A stretch of 23,289 nucleotides of DNA. Source: JAJRVH01 sp964505995. Its GTDB lineage: Bacteria > Pseudomonadota > Zetaproteobacteria > Mariprofundales > Mariprofundaceae. The notes beneath the pieces were generated by a model. The model saw only the letters and a list, made by a program, of their open reading frames with translations. It made no database searches and was not told the origin of the DNA. The DNA is taken from assembly GCA_964505995.1 (NCBI GenBank), contig CAZDLB010000012.1, forward strand, positions 1-23,289. Direction: 5' to 3'. Positions 16,758-23,085 of the stretch are shown here, piece by piece (position 1 is the stretch's first letter; each line of letters begins with the position of its first letter). The translations under genes were made by a program, and so were the position numbers.

Positions 16758-16781
16758 CCCTTCAGGGTCAGTCACGATAAT
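16754..16781 (+). promoter_or_regulatory. Sigma70-type promoter of the yceD-rpmF-plsX-fab unit
   Basis: TTGACC (16754-16759) and GATAAT (16776-16781) each match the consensus at 5 of 6 positions, with a 16-nt spacer. It is the best promoter match I saw in the window. It overlaps the lpxB stop codon and would start transcription near 16788, about 40 nt before yceD. It marks where the lipid A run ends and the fatty-acid run begins. Confidence 0.65.
16755..16770 (+). promoter_or_regulatory. Perfect inverted repeat within the promoter (possible operator)
   Basis: TGACCC (16755-16760) and GGGTCA (16765-16770) form a perfect 6+6 palindrome with a 4-nt centre. It covers most of the -35 hexamer and runs into the spacer. 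That is where a repressor would block RNA polymerase. There is no T-tract, so it is not a good terminator for lpxB. The binding protein is unknown. Confidence 0.4.
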
Positions 16782-16793
16782 GCGCGCTGCCTG

Positions 16794-16811
16794 CAAACCG
16801 GGAGCGGTTTG
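16794..16811 (+). other. Hairpin in the yceD leader
   Basis: CAAACCG (16794-16800) pairs with CGGTTTG (16805-16811) around a GGAG loop, a 7-bp perfect stem about 5 nt before the Shine-Dalgarno AGGAGGA (16817-16823) of yceD. The GGAG loop itself resembles a ribosome-binding sequence. It could modulate translation or be incidental. Confidence 0.35.
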
Positions 16812-16827
16812 TCGTCAGGAGGAACGC

Positions 16828-17355
16828 ATGGTCGGCGAGTGGCATGTGGACTTGCAGGGCCTGCCCGCGGCGGGAAGGCGATGGGACATTCTCGTGCCGG
16901 CCAGGCTGCTGGAGGATCGTTCGCTGGGCGTCATCGAGGCCCTGAGGGACCTGGAAGACGATATCCACTGGCAGTTCAGCCTGGAACCGGTCGGCGATGT
17001 GTACCGGCTGCATGGCTTCTGGCAGGGTCATATCCGGCGCCAGTGCAGTCGCTGCAATGCGTTCTTCGATTGGGCGGTGAGCGGTGAGACCGAACGGGAT
17101 TACCAGCTTGGCGCCCGGCCGCTGGATGATCACAGCGATTGCGACTATCTTTCGCCACCCGGTGAGATCTTCCTGCCGGATGTCCTGCGGGAGGACGTCT
17201 GGCTGGCCTGGCAGGCCGACGTGGTATGCAGCGATGCCTGCAAGGGTCTGTGTCCGCAGTGCGGATGCAACCTCAACGAGCAGAGCTGCAGCTGCGGGCA
17301 GACGAATGGCGACCATCCGTTTGCAGCACTGGCTGCATTGAAGCTGGACGCATAA
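16828..17355 (+). CDS. yceD: YceD/DUF177 family protein (23S rRNA accumulation protein)
   Basis: DUF177 proteins are encoded next to rpmF or plsX in most bacteria. In E. coli and plants, loss lowers 23S rRNA levels, so a role in 50S biogenesis is accepted, but the mechanism is unclear. The 175-aa product has the usual CxxC pair (C73, C76) and the C-terminal VCSDACKGLCPQCGCNLN signature (C134, C138, C142, C145), with further Cys at 147, 154 and 156, suggesting metal binding. ATG 16828 follows AGGAGGA; an in-frame ATG at 16780 overlaps the promoter and is rejected. rpmF follows 27 nt downstream. Confidence 0.93.
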   Translation: MVGEWHVDLQGLPAAGRRWDILVPARLLEDRSLGVIEALRDLEDDIHWQFSLEPVGDVYRLHGFWQGHIRRQCSRCNAFFDWAVSGETERDYQLGARPLDDHSDCDYLSPPGEIFLPDVLREDVWLAWQADVVCSDACKGLCPQCGCNLNEQSCSCGQTNGDHPFAALAALKLDA

Positions 17356-17382
17356 GACCCCCGATGGGGAAGGAGTAAAGAG

Positions 17383-17565
17383 ATGGCAGTTCCAAAGAAA
17401 AAGACGAGTGCTTCCAAGCGCAATATGCGTCGGGCTCACGATCATATTACCGTGGCCGGCATGAGCGAATGCCCCGAGTGCGGTGAGATGATGCGCCCGC
17501 ATCACGCCTGCCCGCATTGCGGTCACTACAAGGGCCGCGAGGTTGCGGCGCCGAAAGAGGACTGA
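17383..17565 (+). CDS. rpmF: 50S ribosomal protein L32
   Basis: L32 is a small 50S protein. The 60-aa product starts [19 protein letters not shown], the family N-terminus, and has a four-Cys zinc ribbon, CPEC (30-33) and CPHC (43-46), followed by GHYKGREV. It is therefore the zinc-containing (C+) form, not the Cys-free form some bacteria switch to under zinc shortage. The Shine-Dalgarno GGAAGGAG lies 7 nt before the ATG. Its place between yceD and plsX is the standard arrangement that ties ribosome supply to fatty-acid synthesis. Confidence 0.98.
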   Translation: MAVPKKKTSASKRNMRRAHDHITVAGMSECPECGEMMRPHHACPHCGHYKGREVAAPKED

Positions 17566-17636
17566 TCCGGGACCGCCCAACGACGTCGGCGCGGATACGC
17601 CCCTTGACTGAAGTCTCCGGAGAGAGCGAAGTTTCC

Positions 17637-18677
17637 GTGAACACCCCTGTCGCTGGCGGGGGTGTTCGCGTGCTTGTGGATGGCCATGGCGGGGATGAAG
17701 CCCCGGACATGGTCATTCAGGCTCTGGAGCTGCTGGCTTCCGGCCGGGATGTGGCCGAGGGCCGGCTGCAGCTCGGTATCGTCGGTCTGCCCGAGAAGAT
17801 CGCTCCGATGCTCCAGGCACGGTGCCTGAGTGAGCGGGTCGAGCTTGTCGAGTGCAGCGACGTCATCGACATGTGCGACTCGCCGTCGGTGGCACTGCGG
17901 CGCAAGAAGAATTCATCCATCCATATCGGCGCCCGGCTGGTGCGCGACGGGAAATGGGATGCGCTGGTCAGCGCCGGCAATACCGGCGCGCTGATGGCGA
18001 TCTCCAAGCTGGTGCTGAAAACCCTGCCCGGCATCGATCGTCCGGCGATTGCGTCGCTGCTGCCCTCGGATGAGGGGACCTGCACCTTGCTGCTCGATGC
18101 CGGCGCCAACACCGACTGCACCTCCGATCATCTGGTGCAGTTCGCCATCATGGGATCCTGTTACATGCAGGCCGCCGAGGGCCTGGAATCGCCGCGCGTC
18201 GGCCTGCTGAATATCGGCAGCGAGGACATCAAGGGGACGGATGTCATCAAGCTGACCTCAAGTCAGCTTTCCGGAATGCCGCTGAACTTCATCGGCAATG
18301 TCGAGGGCACGGAGCTGTTCAGCAAGGATGTGGATGTCATCGTCTGTGACGGCTTCGTCGGCAATGTGGCGCTGAAAACCATCGAGGGTACGGCCCGTTT
18401 TCTGGCCTCGAACATGCGCGATGAACTGACCTCCGGCCTGCTGGCCAGGACCGGTGCGGCGCTGGCCAGCCGCGCGCTGAAGCGATTCAAGGACAAGGTG
18501 AATCCCGGCAGGTACAATGGCGCACCGCTGCTGGGACTGAACGGCATCGTCGTGAAAAGCCATGGCTCGGCGGATGCATCCGCCTTTGCCAATGCCGTCG
18601 GCGTTGCCTGCAGGGAGGTGGGGGAGCAGTTGATCGAACGCATTACGACATCGGTTCAGGAGTCCCTGGAAGCATGA
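17637..18677 (+). CDS. plsX: Phosphate acyltransferase PlsX
   Basis: PlsX converts acyl-ACP to acyl-phosphate, the donor for PlsY in phosphatidic acid synthesis, and is a peripheral membrane enzyme. The 346-aa protein shows VDGHGGDEAPDMVI (family consensus DAMGGD near the N-terminus), SAGNTGALMA, LLDAGAN, GLLNIGSED, GNVEG, DGFVGNV and LGLNG with the C-terminal HG. The start is uncertain: GTG 17637 is preceded by GGAGAG 12 nt away, and another GTG at 17670 would remove 11 residues. An 8-bp inverted repeat lies between them. The 71 nt after rpmF contain no promoter I trust. The stop overlaps the fabH start (ATGATG). Confidence 0.94.
   Translation: MNTPVAGGGVRVLVDGHGGDEAPDMVIQALELLASGRDVAEGRLQLGIVGLPEKIAPMLQARCLSERVELVECSDVIDMCDSPSVALRRKKNSSIHIGARLVRDGKWDALVSAGNTGALMAISKLVLKTLPGIDRPAIASLLPSDEGTCTLLLDAGANTDCTSDHLVQFAIMGSCYMQAAEGLESPRVGLLNIGSEDIKGTDVIKLTSSQLSGMPLNFIGNVEGTELFSKDVDVIVCDGFVGNVALKTIEGTARFLASNMRDELTSGLLARTGAALASRALKRFKDKVNPGRYNGAPLLGLNGIVVKSHGSADASAFANAVGVACREVGEQLIERITTSVQESLEA
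17640..17666 (+). other. Inverted repeat at the plsX start
   Basis: AACACCCC (17640-17647) and GGGGTGTT (17659-17666) are perfect 8-bp inverted repeats with an 11-nt loop, directly after the first candidate GTG of plsX and before the next (17670). In mRNA it would form a GC-rich stem near the initiation site. No T-tract follows. Confidence 0.4.
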
Positions 18678-19669
18678 TGTTCACGCATCTGACCGGCATC
18701 GGCAGCTACCTGCCCGAGCGCATCCTGACCAACGCCGAGCTTGAAACGATGGTGGACACCAGCGACCAGTGGATCGTCGAGCGTACCGGCATCCGCAAGC
18801 GCCATATCGTCGCCGGGGACCAGATGACGTCCGACATGGCCGTGGAGGCCGCGCGCATCGCACTGAAGGATGCCGGCATCGGCATCGAGGATATCGACGC
18901 CCTGATCGTTTCAACGACGACGCCGGACATGGTCTTTCCGGCCACCGCGACCATCGTCCAGGCCAAGCTCGGCGGCAAGGATTTTCCGGCCTGGGATATC
19001 CAGGCCGTCTGTTCGGGCTTCGTCTACGGGCTTGCCGTTGCCGATGGCATGATGCGCGCGGGCATGTTCCGGCGCGTGCTGCTGATCGGTGCCGAGGCGA
19101 TGAGCCGCATCGTCAACTGGAAGGATCGCTCCACCTGCGTGCTGTTCGGCGATGGCGCCGGCGCCGTGGTGCTCGAGGCGCGGGAGGAAGAGGGCGGCGT
19201 GATCGGCTCGGTGTTGCATGCCGACGGCAGTTACCGCGATCTTCTCAAGGCGCATCACCCGCACCCGGGCGCCAGTCCCGACGCTCCGGACTTCGATATC
19301 GATGCGGCCGGGGTCGCGGCGATCGAGATGAAGGGCAATGAGGTCTTCCGCGTCGCCGTGACCAAGCTCGGCGAGGTCGTCGGCGAGATTCTGGAACGGT
19401 TCGATGTCCGCGAGGATCAGATCGACTGGCTGGTGCCGCATCAGGCCAATATCCGCATCATCCAGGCGACGGCCAGGAAGCTCGGCATGGACATGGATCG
19501 CGTTTCCACGACGGTTGCCGAGCACGGCAATACCTCGTCGGCCAGCATCCCGCTGGCGCTGGACGATCTTTACCGCCGCGGCAGGCTTCAGGCGGGGCAG
19601 ACGATCCTGCTGGAAGCCTTCGCCGGTGGCTTTGCCTGGGGCGCCAACCTGCTGCGCTGGAGCAAGTAG
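18674..19669 (+). CDS. fabH: 3-oxoacyl-ACP synthase III (KAS III)
   Basis: FabH condenses acetyl-CoA with malonyl-ACP to start type II fatty-acid synthesis. The 331-aa product has the thiolase fold with the intact triad C113 (in QAVCSGF), H256 (in VPHQANIRI) and N286 (HGNTSSAS), and the C-terminal GGFAWGA block. It is about 14 residues longer than E. coli FabH, mainly from an insertion in the KAHHPHPGASPDAPDF loop between Cys and His. Two tandem ATGs (18674, 18677) overlap the plsX stop; the second gives E. coli-like numbering (C112). fabD follows 30 nt downstream. Confidence 0.97.
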   Translation: MMFTHLTGIGSYLPERILTNAELETMVDTSDQWIVERTGIRKRHIVAGDQMTSDMAVEAARIALKDAGIGIEDIDALIVSTTTPDMVFPATATIVQAKLGGKDFPAWDIQAVCSGFVYGLAVADGMMRAGMFRRVLLIGAEAMSRIVNWKDRSTCVLFGDGAGAVVLEAREEEGGVIGSVLHADGSYRDLLKAHHPHPGASPDAPDFDIDAAGVAAIEMKGNEVFRVAVTKLGEVVGEILERFDVREDQIDWLVPHQANIRIIQATARKLGMDMDRVSTTVAEHGNTSSASIPLALDDLYRRGRLQAGQTILLEAFAGGFAWGANLLRWSK

Positions 19670-19699
19670 GTTCACGAAGGAATCATTGAGGGGACTGGC

Positions 19700-20632
19700 A
19701 TGACAATCGCATTTCTGTTTCCGGGACAGGGCTCGCAGTTCAAGGGCATGCTCGATGCGTTTTCCGGCGAGGCCGTGGTCACTCGGACCCTGGAGGAAGC
19801 CTCGGATGCGCTCGGCTACGACATGGCAGAGCTGTTGCAGGACGAGGAGCGACTGGGGCAGACGGAATTCACGCAGCCGGCGCTGCTGACGGCTTCGACG
19901 GCCATGCTGCGACTGTGGCAGCAGGCCGGAGGGCCGAACCCCGATCATGCGGCCGGCCATTCGCTGGGCGAGTATTCGGCGCTGGTGGCCGCCGATGCGC
20001 TGGATTTCTCCGATGCCGTGAAGCTGGTCGCGTTTCGTGGAAAGCAGATGAGCCTCGCCGTGCCGGCAGGCCTCGGCAGCATGGCCGCGATCCTGGGACT
20101 TGCGGATGAACTCGTCGAGGAGCTCTGCGAGCAGGCATCGTCGGACGAAGAAAGGGTCTGGGCCGCGAATTACAACTGCCCCGGGCAGCTCGTCGTGGCC
20201 GGGCATGCCGGGGCCGTGGAGCGGCTGATCGCTCTGGCCACGGAAGCCGGGGCCAGGCGTGCGCTGCCGCTGGCAGTCAGTGCTCCGTCGCATACGCCGC
20301 TGATGCAGCCGGCCGCCGAGGCGATGCGTGAGCGGCTGAAGGATGTCCGCATCGAGAAGCCGGCCTGTCCGGTGTGGAGCAATGCCGACGCTGGCCCGAA
20401 GGAAACGCCCGAGGAGATCCGCAAGGCCCTGGTCGATCAGCTGACTTCGCCGGTGCGCTGGACCGAGACCGTGCAGCGGCTGCGCCGTTCCGGGGTCCAT
20501 CGCGGTGTGGAGATGGGACCGGGCAAGGTGCTGGCTGGTCTGTGCAAGCGCATCGAGCGCGATCTTGCCGTACGTACGCTGGCCGATCCGGATCAGCTTA
20601 AGGCAGCGATTCAGGCCATGCAGGCCGAATAA
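19700..20632 (+). CDS. fabD: Malonyl-CoA:ACP transacylase
   Basis: FabD moves malonyl from CoA to ACP, supplying the extender unit for FabH and FabF. The 310-aa product has FPGQGSQ at residues 7-13 and the nucleophile S88 in GHSLGEYSAL. The catalytic H198 lies in APSHTPLM, and the final blocks NADAG and EMGPGKVLAGL are intact. The length matches E. coli FabD (309 aa). ATG 19700 follows GAGGGG; no alternative start fits better because the catalytic motif begins within eight residues. It lies 30 nt after fabH and 10 nt before fabG. Confidence 0.97.
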   Translation: MTIAFLFPGQGSQFKGMLDAFSGEAVVTRTLEEASDALGYDMAELLQDEERLGQTEFTQPALLTASTAMLRLWQQAGGPNPDHAAGHSLGEYSALVAADALDFSDAVKLVAFRGKQMSLAVPAGLGSMAAILGLADELVEELCEQASSDEERVWAANYNCPGQLVVAGHAGAVERLIALATEAGARRALPLAVSAPSHTPLMQPAAEAMRERLKDVRIEKPACPVWSNADAGPKETPEEIRKALVDQLTSPVRWTETVQRLRRSGVHRGVEMGPGKVLAGLCKRIERDLAVRTLADPDQLKAAIQAMQAE

Positions 20633-20642
20633 GGGAGGAGAC

Positions 20643-21386
20643 ATGAGTTCCGAGAACAGGGTTGCATTGATTACCGGGGCCAGCCGCGGCATCGGCCATG
20701 CCATCGCCCGGCGTCTGGCCGCAGAAGGATATGATCTCTCGATCTGCGGCACGAATCAGGCCACGATCGAGCGGGCGGCTGACGCAATCCGCGCCGAGGC
20801 GGGCGTTGAGATTCTGGCCCGGGCCGTGGATGTCTCCGACAAGGACGCGGTACAGGGGCTGGTTTCCGAAACGGCGAAGCATTACGGCCGGCTGGACGTG
20901 CTGGTCAACAATGCCGGCATCACGCGTGACAACATCTCGATGCGCATGAAGCCGGAGGAGTGGCAGCAGGTCATCGATACCAACCTCTCCTCGGTCTTCT
21001 ATGCGATGCAGGCCGCGCTCCGGCCGATGATGAAGGCGAAGTTCGGTCGCATCATCAACATCTCCTCCGTCGTCGCCTCGATGGGGAATCCGGGTCAGCT
21101 GAACTACTGCGCCTCCAAGGGCGGCATCGATGCGATGACGCGTTCGCTGGCGCGCGAGATCGGCTCGCGCGGCATCACGGTCAATGCCGTCGCCCCCGGA
21201 TTCATCGCCACGGACATGACCGCCGAGCTTGGGGATGAGGCGCACAAGTCGCTGGCCGGACAGATTCCGCTGGGGCGCCTGGGCGCGCCCGAGGACATCG
21301 CCGCGGCCGTGGCATTCCTGGCCAGCGACGATGCCGGCTACATCACCGGACAGGTGCTGCACGTCAACGGCGGCATGTACATGTAG
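20643..21386 (+). CDS. fabG: 3-oxoacyl-ACP reductase
   Basis: FabG is the NADPH-dependent short-chain dehydrogenase that reduces 3-ketoacyl-ACP to 3-hydroxyacyl-ACP. The latter feeds FabZ or, directly, LpxA and LpxD. The 247-aa product has TGASRGIG (residues 11-18), NNAGITRDN, and the catalytic S142, Y155 and K159 (YCASK). It ends ITGQVLHVNGGMYM, the usual FabG C-terminus. ATG 20643 follows GGGAGGAG; an in-frame extension into fabD is a shadow. It is followed by an unusually long (183 nt) gap before acpP. Confidence 0.97.
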   Translation: MSSENRVALITGASRGIGHAIARRLAAEGYDLSICGTNQATIERAADAIRAEAGVEILARAVDVSDKDAVQGLVSETAKHYGRLDVLVNNAGITRDNISMRMKPEEWQQVIDTNLSSVFYAMQAALRPMMKAKFGRIINISSVVASMGNPGQLNYCASKGGIDAMTRSLAREIGSRGITVNAVAPGFIATDMTAELGDEAHKSLAGQIPLGRLGAPEDIAAAVAFLASDDAGYITGQVLHVNGGMYM

Positions 21387-21389
21387 CGT

Positions 21390-21423
21390 CCCTTCGGCGG
21401 CTCCGGAATGATCCGGAGAAGGG
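21390..21423 (+). other. Hairpin after fabG
   Basis: CTCCGGA (21401-21407) pairs with TCCGGAG (21412-21418) around an ATGA loop. The stem can be lengthened by CCCTT (21390-21394) with AAGGG (21419-21423) across a 6-nt bulge. It begins 4 nt after the fabG stop. No T-run follows on the + strand, so it may be a processing or 3'-end stabilising stem rather than a terminator. Confidence 0.4.
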
Positions 21424-21467
21424 CTCAGAAAAATCTGGCCCGGCCGACCGAAAAACGTAGAGTTATT

Positions 21468-21492
21468 CCGTTTTCTGGAAACCAGAAAATGG
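21468..21492 (+). other. Strong hairpin in the acpP leader
   Basis: TTTTCTGG (21471-21478) and CCAGAAAA (21482-21489) are perfectly complementary around an AAA loop. As RNA the stem extends to 11 pairs (21468-21478 with 21482-21492) with one G-U. It lies in the middle of the 183-nt fabG-acpP interval, 78 nt before the acpP ATG, without a T-tract. A weak promoter-like pair, TTGTGC (21506) and GATAGA (21527), follows but is not convincing. Confidence 0.45.
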
Positions 21493-21569
21493 GGAGTGTT
21501 CAGGCTTGTGCGGGTCGGTTCACTGTGATAGAAGCCGCACCAATTGATAACCATATTTCGGGAGGACAT

Positions 21570-21809
21570 ATGTCTGCAGAAATCGAAGCCAAAATCATCA
21601 AGATCGTTGCCGATCAGCTGAACGTGGATGAGGGTGAAATCACCCCGGATTCCTCTTTCGTTGACGATCTTGGCGCAGACTCTCTGGACACCGTGGAGCT
21701 CGTCATGGCCTTTGAGGAAGAGTTCGGTGTCGAGATTCCGGACGAGGATGCCGAGAAGATCCAGAGCGTGCAGAACGCCATCGATTACATCGCAGCCAAA
21801 GCCGAATAA
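21570..21809 (+). CDS. acpP: Acyl carrier protein
   Basis: AcpP carries growing acyl chains on 4'-phosphopantetheine and serves FabH/D/G/F/Z, PlsX, LpxA and LpxD, all encoded in this window. The 79-aa acidic product has the DSL attachment motif with S38 in GADSLD, flanked by the usual four-helix pattern. ATG 21570 follows a strong GGGAGGA; the frame is open upstream but those residues are not ACP-like and overlap the leader. ACP is needed at much higher level than the enzymes, which fits the strong ribosome site and the long structured leader. fabF begins 5 nt after the stop. Confidence 0.98.
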   Translation: MSAEIEAKIIKIVADQLNVDEGEITPDSSFVDDLGADSLDTVELVMAFEEEFGVEIPDEDAEKIQSVQNAIDYIAAKAE

Positions 21810-21814
21810 TCCAT

Positions 21815-23062
21815 ATGACAAGACGCGTTGTTGTCACCGGGGTGGGTCTGATCACCCCGCTGGGTACGGGTACCCGCAAAACCTGGGATAACCTGGTGGC
21901 GGGAAAGTCCGGCATCCGGCGCATTACGCGCTTCGATGCCGAGGCTGCGGACATGCCCTGTACCATTGCCGGCGAGGTGCCGGACTTCAATGTCGAGGAC
22001 TTCATCAACCGCAAGGATGCCCGCAAGATGGATACCTTCATCCACTACGGCGTCGCCGCGGCGGACATGGCCCTTGAGCATTCGGGTCTGGAGATCAACG
22101 AGGACAACGCCGAACGCGTCGGCGTCATCATCGGTTCGGGCATCGGCGGACTGCCGATGATCGAGAAGACGATGCGGGCCTATGAACAGGGCGGGCGTCG
22201 CAAGATCTCGCCCTTCTTCATCCCGCAGACCATCATCAACATGGCATCGGGCTGGGTGTCGATGCGTACCGGCGCCAAGGGGCCGAATTCTGCGACCGTG
22301 ACCGCCTGCGCCACCGGCACGCATGCGATCGGCGATGCCTATGATCTGATCGCCACGGGTGCGGCCGATGCGATGATCGCGGGCGGCTGCGAGGCCTGCG
22401 TCTGCGAGCTCGGCATCGGCGGCTTTTCCGCATCCAAGGCGCTTTCCACGCGCAATGACGAACCAGAGCGCGCCTCCCGTCCCTGGGACAGGGATCGCGA
22501 CGGCTTCGTGATGGGCGAGGGCGCCGGTGTGCTGGTGCTCGAGGAGCTGGAGTCGGCGAAGGCCCGCGGCGCCGAGATCCTCGCCGAGGTTGTCGGCTAT
22601 GGCATGTCCGGCGATGCCTATCACATGACCGCTCCGGCGCCGGAAGGCGAGGGCGGCGCCCGCTGCATGAAGGCCGCGCTTGCTGCGGCCGGTATTCGCC
22701 CGGACGAGGTGGATTACGTCAATGCCCACGGCACATCCACGCCGCAGGGCGACATCTGCGAGACCCAGGGCATCAAGTCGGTCTTCGGCGATCATGCGAA
22801 GAGCGGCCTGATGGTGTCGTCCACGAAGTCGATGACCGGACATCTGCTGGGTGCGGCCGGCGGCATCGAGGCTGGATTCACGGTGCTGGCCGTGCATCAC
22901 GGCATCGTCCCGCCGACGATCAACCTGGAGAATCCCGATCCGGAGTGCGATCTGGACTACGTGCCAAACGAAGCGCGCGAGGCCAGAATCAACGTTGCGG
23001 TCTCCAATTCCTTCGGCTTTGGCGGCACCAACGCCTCCGTGGTTGTTCGCAAGTTCAAGTAA
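21815..23062 (+). CDS. fabF: 3-oxoacyl-ACP synthase II (KAS II)
   Basis: FabF elongates acyl-ACP with malonyl-ACP and is important for longer and unsaturated chains. The 415-aa product has the thiolase-fold triad C165 (in TACATGTHAIG), H305 (in NAHGTSTP) and H343 (in SMTGHLLGAAG), plus the C-terminal SFGFGGTNAS loop. The length matches E. coli FabF (413 aa). ATG 21815 lies 5 nt after acpP and has no recognisable Shine-Dalgarno, so translation may depend on coupling to acpP, which would keep FabF well below ACP level. A strong terminator follows 50 nt after the stop. Confidence 0.97.
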   Translation: MTRRVVVTGVGLITPLGTGTRKTWDNLVAGKSGIRRITRFDAEAADMPCTIAGEVPDFNVEDFINRKDARKMDTFIHYGVAAADMALEHSGLEINEDNAERVGVIIGSGIGGLPMIEKTMRAYEQGGRRKISPFFIPQTIINMASGWVSMRTGAKGPNSATVTACATGTHAIGDAYDLIATGAADAMIAGGCEACVCELGIGGFSASKALSTRNDEPERASRPWDRDRDGFVMGEGAGVLVLEELESAKARGAEILAEVVGYGMSGDAYHMTAPAPEGEGGARCMKAALAAAGIRPDEVDYVNAHGTSTPQGDICETQGIKSVFGDHAKSGLMVSSTKSMTGHLLGAAGGIEAGFTVLAVHHGIVPPTINLENPDPECDLDYVPNEAREARINVAVSNSFGFGGTNASVVVRKFK

Positions 23063-23085
23063 ATCCATAACGCGGCATCGCTGAC

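Noticed and set aside
16755..16770. Terminator for lpxB formed by TGACCC/GGGTCA
   Set aside because: Only 6 bp with no following T-tract, and a strong promoter -10 follows instead.
18911..20752. 613-codon open frame on the minus strand opposite fabH, fabD and the start of fabG
   Set aside because: GC-rich coding strands often leave long antisense frames. The + strand genes here have full family motifs, and the antisense product shows no recognisable domain.
21424..21439. Minus-strand terminator near 21424-21439 (an A-run that would read as T on the other strand)
   Set aside because: The stem (CAGA/TCTG) is only 4 bp, and there is no minus-strand gene ending here.
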